DNA from: Epibacterium ulvae
GTDB lineage: Bacteria > Pseudomonadota > Alphaproteobacteria > Rhodobacterales > Rhodobacteraceae
Assembly (NCBI RefSeq): GCF_900102795.1
Contig: NZ_FMWG01000003.1
Coordinates: 62,001 to 126,000 of the forward strand
Reading direction: 5' to 3'
Length of the DNA stretch: 64,000 nt
This document shows, piece by piece, positions 19,741-27,681 of the stretch (the stretch's first letter is position 1; every line of letters begins with the position of its first letter). A program made the position numbers and the translations under genes. The notes under the pieces were generated by a model that was not told where the DNA came from, did not search any database, and saw only the letters and a list, made by a program, of their open reading frames with translations.

Positions 19741-21981
19741 ATGCGAGGGTTTCTAAGTGGCGTGAGCATTGGCGCAGTGGTTGCCGCCATTGGCGCAACA
19801 GCGGTGTCACTTTGGGTGCCATTGCCATTGAAGTTGCAAGTCCCGCCGCCTCCGGCCGGTGTACCGGCATCCAGTCAGACCAGTTCCACAGCTGAACAAC
19901 CCAATACGCCTCCACGTGAAGAGCCCGCGATCACACCACGCGAAACTGTTATTGCACCCGAAAGCCTTGCAGCACCGGATGCGCAAGACAGTGCGCAAAC
20001 TTTGGACGCCCCCGATGATATTGCCCAGATCACTCCAGAAACGCCTGACCCAAGCGCGACTGACCGTATAAATCAAGGCGAACAAGAACCAAAACAGTTG
20101 CAAGCTACGCAACCGGTTCCCGCGCTGGAAATCGCAAATGACAGTGCCTTGCCGCCAACCGAATTGCCCATTGCTATTGAACCCGGTGGTCCTGTTGACG
20201 AGAATGCTCCTATCCCCGAATTTGTAGGCAGCCCAGATCTTGCCGATCTTCCGGCCAAAGCTGCAGAGCCACAGAATTCTGTATCTGCGCCAGATTTAGA
20301 AGCTGAATTAACCGCATCACAAGATGCGCCAGCGCGCCCTCCTAAGGTCGGAGAACCTGTTCTTGAAAACATCGCGGAAGGTCGTTTGCCAGATGTTTCA
20401 AGTTCAGTTGTCTCTCCTGTAGGACACACAGATGACGCACAACCAGCGCAATTATCTGTGCCAGCGCCTGCGCAAACGGCTGAACTTTCAACCGAAAGTG
20501 CTGTACCACCGCCAGCAGCACCCGCTGTCCCGGATGAAATTGCGCTTGTCGCGCCTGCCGAGGGGCAGGAACCGCAGCTCTCACGGGATGCACAAAGTGC
20601 AGCGCCCGTCGAGAACGCTCGCCCCAGTCAGCTTGAACCTATCGTACAAGGTGAACCCGCAGCTGTTGTGTCTAAAAGCGCCGCACCGCCACCAGCGGCC
20701 CCCGCCGTTCCTACTGAACGTGCTCTTGTAACACCAACAGAGGGGCAGGAGCCATTATTTGCTCAAGAAAGCGATGTAGCAAGCCCCCTGAAAAATACGC
20801 TGCCTGCGCAACTTGAACCTGTCACGCAAGGTACGCCTGCAACGGTCGTTTCAGAAACGGCCGCGCCGCCGTCAACACAACCAGAGACTGCACCAGAACC
20901 CGAGCTGAGATCCGACATTGCAGAAATCAAGCCAAACCTGGAATCCTCTACAGATCCCTCGACGGCAGAAATTGATGTGACGCAGCCATCCCCCGTCGCA
21001 CCAGCGCAATCAGACGTGCCCAACCAAAACGGTTTGATTTCAAACGCCGCTCCAAATGTCACCCCAGTGGTGCGCGAAGCCGTCGCGCCAGAGGCAGTCG
21101 GCACACCGCCCTCGCTTCCCTCTGAAGGGGTCACACCGCCTGTACGCAATCGCCCGTCTTTGGTGGAACGGGATTTTGCCTCAGCCAACATCCAAGAGGG
21201 CAGCACAGGCATTGGGCGCCCCGGCCTGACTTTGATCACGCAAGGTGATCCGCAAGCCGTAGAGAATGAAAGCGACGCAGAACCCGTTGCACCTATCGAT
21301 CTGCCGCCGTTTAAAGCCAATGCAGAAGACTTCAAGCTGGTCGATAATCGTCCCCTGATGTCGATTGTCTTGATTGATGATGAAAATGCTTTTGGTGCGG
21401 AAGCATTGGCGGATTTCCCGTATCCGCTCAGCTTTGCCATCAACCCAGAAGATCCCAAGGCCACGCAAAAGGCCGCCGAACGGCGCGCTGCTGGTTTTGA
21501 AGTACTGATGCTGGTTGATCTGCCACAAGAGGCAACCCCACAGGATGCCGAGACCGCATTAGAGGTCTGGGGTAATGAGATCCCGAATGCGCTCGGCGTG
21601 CTTGAAGGGGTAACGACCGGATTTCAGGGCAATCGCCCGCTGGCAGATCAGATTTCAGCTGTTGTCGAAGCCCGCGGTCTTGGCATGGTGATGCAGAACA
21701 ATGGGCTGAACACAGTGCAAAAACTGGCCGCACGTAATGGCGTTCCTGCAAGCGTTGTCTTTAGGGATTTTGATGGCGCGGGGCAGGATCCACGTGCGAT
21801 CCGACGTTTTCTTGATCAAGCAGCATTCCGCGCAAGCCAAGAGGGCGCTGTGATCATGCTTGGACGTTTACGAGCCGATACGATTTCTGCCTTGCTGTTG
21901 TGGGGTCTGCAAGACCGCGCCTCTCGCGTGCAATTGGCCCCTGTTTCTGCAAGTTTATCAGCCCAACAAGCTGAGAATTAA
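19741..21981 (+). CDS. divergent polysaccharide deacetylase family protein with long Pro/Ala-rich linker
   Basis: The last 200 or so residues (from NRPLMSIVLIDDENAF) look like the divergent polysaccharide deacetylase family (DUF610/YibQ-like), whose members are periplasmic. The N-terminus has a signal anchor (about residues 4-25), then about 480 residues of Pro/Ala/Glu-rich, probably unstructured sequence including 60-residue repeats. The canonical metal motif (DD..H..H) is only partly present (IDDENAF), so catalytic activity is doubtful. About 746 residues from ATG 19741, preceded by AAGAGAGG; a TTG at 19702 is the alternative. Divergent from trpG. Confidence 0.75.
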   Translation: MRGFLSGVSIGAVVAAIGATAVSLWVPLPLKLQVPPPPAGVPASSQTSSTAEQPNTPPREEPAITPRETVIAPESLAAPDAQDSAQTLDAPDDIAQITPETPDPSATDRINQGEQEPKQLQATQPVPALEIANDSALPPTELPIAIEPGGPVDENAPIPEFVGSPDLADLPAKAAEPQNSVSAPDLEAELTASQDAPARPPKVGEPVLENIAEGRLPDVSSSVVSPVGHTDDAQPAQLSVPAPAQTAELSTESAVPPPAAPAVPDEIALVAPAEGQEPQLSRDAQSAAPVENARPSQLEPIVQGEPAAVVSKSAAPPPAAPAVPTERALVTPTEGQEPLFAQESDVASPLKNTLPAQLEPVTQGTPATVVSETAAPPSTQPETAPEPELRSDIAEIKPNLESSTDPSTAEIDVTQPSPVAPAQSDVPNQNGLISNAAPNVTPVVREAVAPEAVGTPPSLPSEGVTPPVRNRPSLVERDFASANIQEGSTGIGRPGLTLITQGDPQAVENESDAEPVAPIDLPPFKANAEDFKLVDNRPLMSIVLIDDENAFGAEALADFPYPLSFAINPEDPKATQKAAERRAAGFEVLMLVDLPQEATPQDAETALEVWGNEIPNALGVLEGVTTGFQGNRPLADQISAVVEARGLGMVMQNNGLNTVQKLAARNGVPASVVFRDFDGAGQDPRAIRRFLDQAAFRASQEGAVIMLGRLRADTISALLLWGLQDRASRVQLAPVSASLSAQQAEN
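20506..20865 (+). repeat. 180-bp (60-residue) in-frame repeat, two copies
   Basis: Two successive units starting at 20506 and 20686, and the beginning of a third at 20866, share PPPAAPAVP, EGQEP, QLEP and VVS blocks at the same spacing. They lie within the linker of the deacetylase-like gene and have diverged by substitution rather than by length. Confidence 0.8.
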
Positions 21982-22183
21982 TCCCGGATCATTCGACAGA
22001 AACGCGCACGCAGCATTTGTCTTATTCTCATAGCGCTTGTGTAGATGCCTTGCGGTTTTATCAACGCATCGGCGCATAACGTTCCTATGAAAAGCAATCA
22101 GTTCCAGAGCGAGCTGCAGTACTCACGGAACACCAAGCCTTTTAGCTTACCTGTTGTCAGGTATAGAAAGTTTTTGTAGTAAA

Positions 22184-22200
22184 GTGTTATGGTATAACAT
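22184..22200. promoter_or_regulatory. Zur-like box
   Basis: An imperfect palindrome reading GTGTTATGGTATAACAT, which differs at two of 16 informative positions from the alphaproteobacterial Zur consensus ATGTTATAnTATAACAT as I recall it. It overlaps a potential ATG at 22199 and lies 77 bp upstream of the GTG that I take as the DUF1826 start, a good place for a repressor site. Confidence 0.7.
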
Positions 22201-22276
22201 GCCGGTCTTTCAAATCCGACTTCGGTTCAGCACTGCAGGGGGCTCCGAATTGCGATCTGTGACAAGGATTATTGAC

Positions 22277-22927
22277 GTGAAAGACCTAGAGAACCAAATT
22301 CCTCCTGCAAGTGTTCTGGATTTGGCCAGCGTTTACCGCACCGCTGAGACCTCAGGGATATACAAACTCGGGAATGTCGGTTGTGGCGCTGTTGTTGTCG
22401 AGCGAGCGCCAAACGCTGCGTTGAAATCTTGGATCGAAGCACTTGATCCTGAATTGCTGCCGAACGCACGGGGCATATTGCGTCCTGACGGCGTCTTAAA
22501 GGCGGTGCATCAGGTGTGTGATCAATCCGGGATACCGGAGGGAGCTGAACGCGACGCATTTGCCGAGGACATCACAGACCTTTCAACACATTTCGCGGCT
22601 TTTATGAATGCACCATATCTGCGTTTGCGTTTGGATGTGATCACAACAAATGCCTGCCGCAAATTTCATATCGATGCAGTGACAGCGCGTCTTGTTTGCA
22701 CCTACCGTGGCCAGGCCACTCAGCTTGCTGAAATCGATGCAAGTGGTGAACCGGGTCAAATCATGTCGGTCTCGCAAGGTTGCCCCGTGGTCATGCGCGG
22801 AACAAATTGGGCGGGCGATTCTCCGACAAGATTGCGCCACCGCTCTCCTCCTATTGAAGGGACCGGAGAAACCCGCCTCTTGCTGGTTTTGGATCCGATT
22901 TATGATTTGGAGAACGACACGTACTGA
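22277..22927 (+). CDS. DUF1826 domain-containing protein
   Basis: Function unknown. The segment LRLDVITTNACRKFHIDAVTARLVCTYRG is the DUF1826 hallmark, with Cys and His that might bind metal. Members often occur in zinc-starvation (Zur) regulons beside COG0523 metallochaperones, which fits the Zur-like box upstream. I place the start at GTG 22277 (AAGGA seven bases ahead), giving 216 residues; the frame is open from 22154, but starts at 22154 or 22199 would put the operator inside the coding region or across the start codon. The next gene begins beyond the cobalamin riboswitch. Confidence 0.75.
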   Translation: MKDLENQIPPASVLDLASVYRTAETSGIYKLGNVGCGAVVVERAPNAALKSWIEALDPELLPNARGILRPDGVLKAVHQVCDQSGIPEGAERDAFAEDITDLSTHFAAFMNAPYLRLRLDVITTNACRKFHIDAVTARLVCTYRGQATQLAEIDASGEPGQIMSVSQGCPVVMRGTNWAGDSPTRLRHRSPPIEGTGETRLLLVLDPIYDLENDTY

Positions 22928-22987
22928 TTACTGCGGACTATGGTGAGTGACTTGACAGAATCTTGAATAGCATGCACCAACCCCATT

Positions 22988-23165
22988 GATGGTTCCCGTC
23001 CGACGTTGTCAAACCGGGATGAAAAGGGAACGCTGTGCAGCACGGTTCACGTGCTAAATCAGCGACTGCCCCCGCAACTGTGAGCGGTATGTGCTCTGTC
23101 AAAACCACTGGTCTGAAAGGCTGGGAAGGGACAGAACATCAAAGCCGTAAGTCAGGAGACCTGCC
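22988..23165 (+). ncRNA. cobalamin (AdoCbl) riboswitch
   Basis: Conserved cobalamin aptamer blocks occur in order: GGATGAAAAGGGAA near 23016, GACTGCCCCCGCAACTGTGA near 23065 (B12-box core), and GCCGTAAGTCAGGAGACCTGCC ending at 23165 (core and 3' receptor strand). It precedes the DUF1636-ABC importer operon and should lower its expression when B12 is plentiful. Outer boundaries are approximate. Confidence 0.96.
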
Positions 23166-23184
23166 ATCAAAACTGTAACTTAAC

Positions 23185-23202
23185 CCGAGCGGGGTGGCTC
23201 GG
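23185..23202 (+). promoter_or_regulatory. hairpin at a ribosome site, possible riboswitch expression platform
   Basis: CCGAGC / GCTCGG (23185-23190 with 23197-23202) with a GGGGTG loop abuts the GGAAGGTGG ribosome site before ATG 23215. No T-run follows, so control of translation rather than termination is the simpler reading. Confidence 0.5.
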
Positions 23203-23214
23203 AAGGTGGCTTAT

Positions 23215-23334
23215 ATGACTGATTATTCGGCACGCGCCGTTCACATTGTTGGCTTCTCTTGCACCTCGCATCATTGCAGAGGGCGAAATGGGCCGTATCA
23301 AATCCCATCGAATTTCAGTTTGCATCAGTTGTAA
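23215..23334 (+). CDS. 39-residue leader ORF after the riboswitch
   Basis: ATG 23215 has a strong GGAAGGTGG ribosome site and opens a 39-codon frame with a Cys/His cluster (FSCTSHHC) that ends at TAA 23334, inside the DUF1636 gene in another frame. Nothing known matches. It may couple riboswitch-controlled initiation to DUF1636 translation, or be an earlier version of its start shifted out of frame. Confidence 0.35.
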   Translation: MTDYSARAVHIVGFSCTSHHCRGRNGPYQIPSNFSLHQL

Positions 23335-23695
23335 ACACAAGGGCACATCCTGCAAGCCGGGATATGACATGATTGAAAAGCTGCGCGCTGCTATTGACGC
23401 GGCGGGCGACGCTATTGGCGAAAGTTTTGAGATTTCCGGCGTGGCCTGCATGGCGGGTTGTGATCGACCCTGCACGGTCGCCTATTATGGGTCACGCAAG
23501 GCGACGTATCTTTTTGGCGATATCGACCCAGAAACCGACATCGAAGACCTTGTCGCCTTTGCCCGCCAATATGCCTATTTGCACGATGGCTGGTGTTCTT
23601 CTGTGGACCGGCCGGGCAAGCTGAGAAAGTCGACTTTGGCGCGCGTTCCATCAAGCTTTATTGCTTTGGAACCGACCGAGGAGTTTACGCAATGA
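23288..23695 (+). CDS. DUF1636 family (COG5469) cysteine-rich metal-binding-type protein
   Basis: Role not established; members cluster with cobalt/B12 genes in alphaproteobacteria. The 135-residue protein has CISCKHKGTSC near the N-terminus and GVACMAGCDRPCTVAYYG in the middle, followed by YLFGDIDPETDIEDL and the LRKSTLARVP tail, all typical of DUF1636 and consistent with binding a metal or Fe-S centre. ATG 23288 follows AGAGGG. Its stop overlaps the ATP-binding gene (ATGA). First main gene of the riboswitch operon. Confidence 0.82.
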   Translation: MGRIKSHRISVCISCKHKGTSCKPGYDMIEKLRAAIDAAGDAIGESFEISGVACMAGCDRPCTVAYYGSRKATYLFGDIDPETDIEDLVAFARQYAYLHDGWCSSVDRPGKLRKSTLARVPSSFIALEPTEEFTQ

Positions 23696-24474
23696 GCCAC
23701 GCGAGACTAGAGGTCGACACTCTAAGCTGGCGGCCGTCTGCGAAAGAACCGCTTATTCTGCACCCGACAAGTTTTGTGCTCGACTGTGGCCGCATCTTGG
23801 GAGTCGTTGGCCCAAATGGCGCAGGTAAATCCACCTTGTTGCGATCCCTGTATCGCTATCAGACCCCATCCACCGGAACCATAAAAGTAGATGGTCAGGA
23901 CATCTGGAGCATGCCGCCTAAAGCTGCCGCGCGGATTGTGGCCGCAGTTTTACAAGAGCAACCAAATGACTTTGCATTGACGGTGCGCGATATTGTGACA
24001 CTTGGACGATTGCCTCACCGGCGGGGATTTGCATCGCCCGGACAAAACTGTGCTGATATCATCGAAAGCGTTCTGGAAAAGGCAGATCTACTTGATTTCG
24101 CGGATCGTCCTTTAGGCACTTTGTCAGGAGGAGAACGCCAGCGGGTCATGATGGCGCGCGCGCTTGCGCAAGACCCCCGGTTATTGGTGCTTGATGAACC
24201 GACAAACCATCTGGACATCCAACATCAGCTTGAACTCCTTCAGCTTGTGAAAGACATGGACGTCACTGTTGTTGTGTCGCTGCACGATCTCAACATGGCC
24301 GCCGCGTTTTGTGACGACATTTTGGTGATGGAAAACGGTCAGATGATCGCTTTCGGACCTCCTGAACACGTCCTGACCGAGCCATTGGTTTCTGGCGCTT
24401 TCCGCGTTCAAGCACAGCTAGAAACGCTGAGCAAAAGCCAATCCAACCATTTTTCTTTTCAACTTAACTCATGA
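23692..24474 (+). CDS. corrinoid/heme/siderophore-type ABC transporter ATP-binding protein (BtuD/FecE-like)
   Basis: Energises import through the FecCD-type permease downstream. Walker A VGPNGAGKST, Q-loop region, signature LSGGERQRVMMARALAQ, Walker B LLVLDEPTNHLD and switch His in SLHDLNMAA are all present. About 260 residues. Four-base overlaps with its neighbours on both sides indicate tight coupling. The cobalamin riboswitch in front of the operon makes B12 or another corrinoid the likely cargo. Confidence 0.93.
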   Translation: MSHARLEVDTLSWRPSAKEPLILHPTSFVLDCGRILGVVGPNGAGKSTLLRSLYRYQTPSTGTIKVDGQDIWSMPPKAAARIVAAVLQEQPNDFALTVRDIVTLGRLPHRRGFASPGQNCADIIESVLEKADLLDFADRPLGTLSGGERQRVMMARALAQDPRLLVLDEPTNHLDIQHQLELLQLVKDMDVTVVVSLHDLNMAAAFCDDILVMENGQMIAFGPPEHVLTEPLVSGAFRVQAQLETLSKSQSNHFSFQLNS

Positions 24475-24485
24475 AAGGATTTCTC

Positions 24486-25421
24486 ATGAAATCTCTCCCA
24501 CTGGCTCTCGGGTTCTCCTGCGTTGCGTCCATGGCAATTGCGGATACCACCGTGCAAAGCTGCAACCGTGATGTGACGTTTGACACGGTTCCAACCGCTG
24601 CAATTTCGAATGATGTGAACCTCACGGAAATGATGCTGGTTCTTGGTCTGGCCGATAAAATGGTAGGCTACACAGGCATTTCCGGCTGGAAAACGCTCGA
24701 CGAAGAGATGCGCGCTGGTGTTGAGCAACTGCCGGAACTTTCTGCGAAATATCCAAGCAAAGAAGTCCTGATCGGTGCCAACGCAGACTTTTTCTTTGCT
24801 GGTTGGAACTACGGTATGAAAGTCGGCGGTGAAGTGACCCCAGAGACTTTGTCTCCATTTGATATCAAGGTTTATGAACTGACCGAGAGCTGCATTCACA
24901 TCGGTGAAAAAGACAAGGTCAGCATGGATGACATGTACAATGACCTTCTTAATCTCGGCGTGATCTTTGACGTTTCAGACAAAGCTGAGGAGTTGGTCAC
25001 TGGGTACAAAGCCGATTTGGCCAACTTCACCGCAAGCTTGAATACGGGCGACGAAGCATTGCGCGTTTTTGTTTACGACAGTGGTGAAGATACGCCATTT
25101 ACAGCAGGCCGTTACGCGATGCCAACCGCGCTGATCGAAGCTGCTGGCGGTAAAAACGTTCTGGACGATTTTGAAAAGAGCTGGGCGACTGTGACTTGGG
25201 AAGAAGTTGTGGAACGCAACCCCGAGGTTATCGTGATCGTGAACTACGGCAATGTAACCGCAGAAGAAAAACGCGCCTTCATGATGTCGAACCCAGCCTT
25301 TGCAGATATCGACGCGGTGAAGAACGACCGTTTTGTCACGCTGGAATATGTCGAAGCAACGCCAGGGCCGCGCAACATCGCTGCAATCAAAAAGCTGTCT
25401 TCTGCCTTCTGGGGCGAATAA
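24486..25421 (+). CDS. periplasmic substrate-binding protein of the corrinoid-type ABC importer
   Basis: Captures the substrate in the periplasm. A clear signal peptide (MKSLPLALGFSCVASMAIA, cleaved before DTTVQ) leads into a peripla_BP_2-type protein; two cysteines (CNRDVTF and ESCIHIGE) may form a disulfide. 311 residues. ATG 24486 is preferred over the overlapping ATG at 24471 because AAAGGA sits just ahead and the signal peptide begins there. Operon context gives B12/corrinoid; an iron chelate cannot be excluded from sequence alone. Confidence 0.88.
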   Translation: MKSLPLALGFSCVASMAIADTTVQSCNRDVTFDTVPTAAISNDVNLTEMMLVLGLADKMVGYTGISGWKTLDEEMRAGVEQLPELSAKYPSKEVLIGANADFFFAGWNYGMKVGGEVTPETLSPFDIKVYELTESCIHIGEKDKVSMDDMYNDLLNLGVIFDVSDKAEELVTGYKADLANFTASLNTGDEALRVFVYDSGEDTPFTAGRYAMPTALIEAAGGKNVLDDFEKSWATVTWEEVVERNPEVIVIVNYGNVTAEEKRAFMMSNPAFADIDAVKNDRFVTLEYVEATPGPRNIAAIKKLSSAFWGE

Positions 25422-25424
25422 CCC

Positions 25425-26471
25425 ATGGCCACCGAAGTACGCAAATTTCCCTCCTCTTTTGGGACCGTTCGTCTGTCAAGAAACATCATTCTGGCGGCAC
25501 TTTTGGTGCTTGCTTCGGTGACGGTAGCTGTGAGCGTAGGGGCGGTGCCCGTCCCTGCGACAACGGTTTGGGGAGTTGTTTTGAACAAACTTTCACCCGA
25601 CCTTATTGAAACAACATGGTCGAAAGGGCGGTCAGCAATTGTATGGGATATCCGTTTCCCTCGCGTTTTGTTGGCTTTGATGGTGGGCGCAGGCTTGGCG
25701 GCCGTCGGGGCGTCTCTCCAGGCGGTCACGCGCAACCCCTTGGCAGACCCCCATCTTTTAGGGATTTCAGCAGGTGGCGCCTTTGGTGCGATCCTTGCCT
25801 TGTTACACACCGGGCTATTCTTGGGGCTTCTCACGGTGCCGCTTTTGGCTTTCGCAGGCGCGCTTGTGGCAACTGGATTGGTGTTGGCAGTATCGAATTT
25901 CGCGCAGGCAACCAGCGCGGATCGGCTGATCCTGACCGGTGTTGCGATCTACTTTATCATCATGGCCGCAGCAAATATTCTGATCTTTCTTGGTGATCCC
26001 CGCGCTACGCATACCGTTGTTTTCTGGATGCTTGGTGGGTTGGGCCTCGCCCAATGGTCCCACCTTATCTATCCGTTGATTGTCCTCGTACCTTGCCTGG
26101 GATGGCTCTATTTAAGATCAGCAGACCTGAACGCGATGACCATTGGCGATGAAACAGCTGCAACGCTTGGATTGAATGTGGTGCGTTTTCGACTTTCCAT
26201 ATTTGTTATCGGGGCGATGATTACGGGCGTTATGGTGGCGTTTTCGGGCATCATTGGCTTTGTCGGATTGATGGTACCGCACATTGCTAGAACTTTGGTC
26301 GGCGGAGATTATCAAAGACTCGTACCGGTTTCAGCGCTCTTTGGTGGGGTGTTTGTCTTATGGGCTGATGTCATTGCCCGTACCATCATGGCCCCTGAAG
26401 ACATGCCGATCGGCATCGTCACAGGATTGGTTGGTGGCTGTTCTTTTGTATGGCTCTTGCGAAGGCGGTAA
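25425..26471 (+). CDS. FecCD/BtuC-type ABC transporter permease
   Basis: Inner-membrane permease with about ten spans. Family signatures are visible: LMVGAGLAAVGASLQAVTRNPLADPHLLG near the N-terminus, GAMITGVMVAFSGIIGFVGLMVPHIAR (the coupling region) and PIGIVTGLVGGCSFVWLL at the end. 348 residues, three bases after the binding-protein gene. It completes a riboswitch-controlled importer; no TonB-dependent outer-membrane receptor is encoded in the window. Confidence 0.93.
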   Translation: MATEVRKFPSSFGTVRLSRNIILAALLVLASVTVAVSVGAVPVPATTVWGVVLNKLSPDLIETTWSKGRSAIVWDIRFPRVLLALMVGAGLAAVGASLQAVTRNPLADPHLLGISAGGAFGAILALLHTGLFLGLLTVPLLAFAGALVATGLVLAVSNFAQATSADRLILTGVAIYFIIMAAANILIFLGDPRATHTVVFWMLGGLGLAQWSHLIYPLIVLVPCLGWLYLRSADLNAMTIGDETAATLGLNVVRFRLSIFVIGAMITGVMVAFSGIIGFVGLMVPHIARTLVGGDYQRLVPVSALFGGVFVLWADVIARTIMAPEDMPIGIVTGLVGGCSFVWLLRRR

Positions 26472-26700
26472 AACCGCTTCCACAAAATTGTTGAATTTGA
26501 CAGGGGAACTACGTTCGAAGGGGACTTGTCGTTGCAAACCTCTTTGCTGCGGCAATCATGCCCAGGCTAGTTTTTGCTGATGTCTTAAAGGCCGCGAGCC
26601 GTCACGAGCGATCCAATAGTGCACGTCTGCTAGTTTAGGGCAGGGCGGCAGTAACATACTATTCCAGCCGTCAACGCCCCTTTTTCTAAGACAGGCAAAG

Positions 26701-27540
26701 CTAAATCATGGGTTCGAACGTCTGGTCTTTTTTCTTGGGAAACAGTGCATGATCCATCGCCTGTTGTGCGCCAATATACGTTTCAAAATGAACCGCGCAA
26801 TCGGCACCATTTGAAACGACAACACCATATTCTGCTGACGACGCATAACATTCCTGTTGTCCAGTACGCCGTCGCAGGAAGGGTTCCACACTATGATGGT
26901 TTCCAGCGATCGTCGCACAAGGGATACCGGACCAGCTGCCCGCACTTGAGATGTGACAATGACCTGAGACAATTTGCATGATATTCGCACCACTTTCCAA
27001 CAAAGCGGCTTTCAGAACGTCAGGCTCGTCCAATCGATAGGCATCAACAGGCATTTGCAGCGCAGAAGGGTTGTGATGAAGGATCACGATAACAGGTAAA
27101 TCTAAATCCTTTGCGTCAGAGAGCTGTGCGTGGATCCAGTCACGCTTTTGCTTGGAAAAACCTCCTCGTGCACGGCCCGGTTCAGAGCTATCGAGTACAA
27201 GAATACAATGCCCCTTTATATCGCGTCGGCATTGAATATATCCGTTTGGATCCATTTCAAAGTTTGTCGCAGCGGATGTGTAAACTGTTCGATCGTCATG
27301 ATTTCCAAGTGTCACACATTGAGGGACTTCGTATTGGCAGCGTAACCTGTCAAAAACCGCATAGGCTCCGGCATCACCTTTATCGGCGATATCACCAGCG
27401 AATACACAAAGGTCTGCATCGCTATGGCGCTGAACTGCGTGTTGAAGCGCCAGATCAAAACGTTCGGTTGTGTCCATATTTGGACTTGGGCTTCCCGGTG
27501 AAACCAAATGCAGATCGTTCATCACGACGATCTTTAACAT
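26701..27540 (-). CDS. calcineurin-like metallophosphoesterase (CpdA/Icc-like)
   Basis: Binuclear-metal phosphoesterase. All metal-ligand motifs are present in order: NDLHL (D-x-H), FAGDIADKGD, LGNHDD, LHHNPS and SGHCH. The family includes cyclic-AMP phosphodiesterases such as CpdA, but substrate cannot be assigned. 279 residues from ATG 27540 (MLKIVVMNDLHL), which directly precedes the first motif; ATG 27576 (MTCLEPN), with GGA ahead, is nearly as good. Downstream of trpE on the minus strand with its own 141-bp gap. Confidence 0.8.
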   Translation of the reverse strand: MLKIVVMNDLHLVSPGSPSPNMDTTERFDLALQHAVQRHSDADLCVFAGDIADKGDAGAYAVFDRLRCQYEVPQCVTLGNHDDRTVYTSAATNFEMDPNGYIQCRRDIKGHCILVLDSSEPGRARGGFSKQKRDWIHAQLSDAKDLDLPVIVILHHNPSALQMPVDAYRLDEPDVLKAALLESGANIMQIVSGHCHISSAGSWSGIPCATIAGNHHSVEPFLRRRTGQQECYASSAEYGVVVSNGADCAVHFETYIGAQQAMDHALFPKKKDQTFEPMI

Positions 27541-27681
27541 ATCATCGCAGTCTGCGTTGGGCTCCAAACACGTCATAGGGTATCCAATAGTATAAAAATA
27601 ATTCACAAAGCGTTCGGAATATTGACAGCCATTTGTTTGTATCTGAAGTGGGCAGCGCAATGTGTGTGCTGCCCAGTCTGA

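Noticed and set aside
22154-22276. Longer DUF1826 start (TTG 22154 or ATG 22199)
   Set aside because: Would put the Zur-like operator inside the gene or across its start codon; GTG 22277 has a ribosome site.
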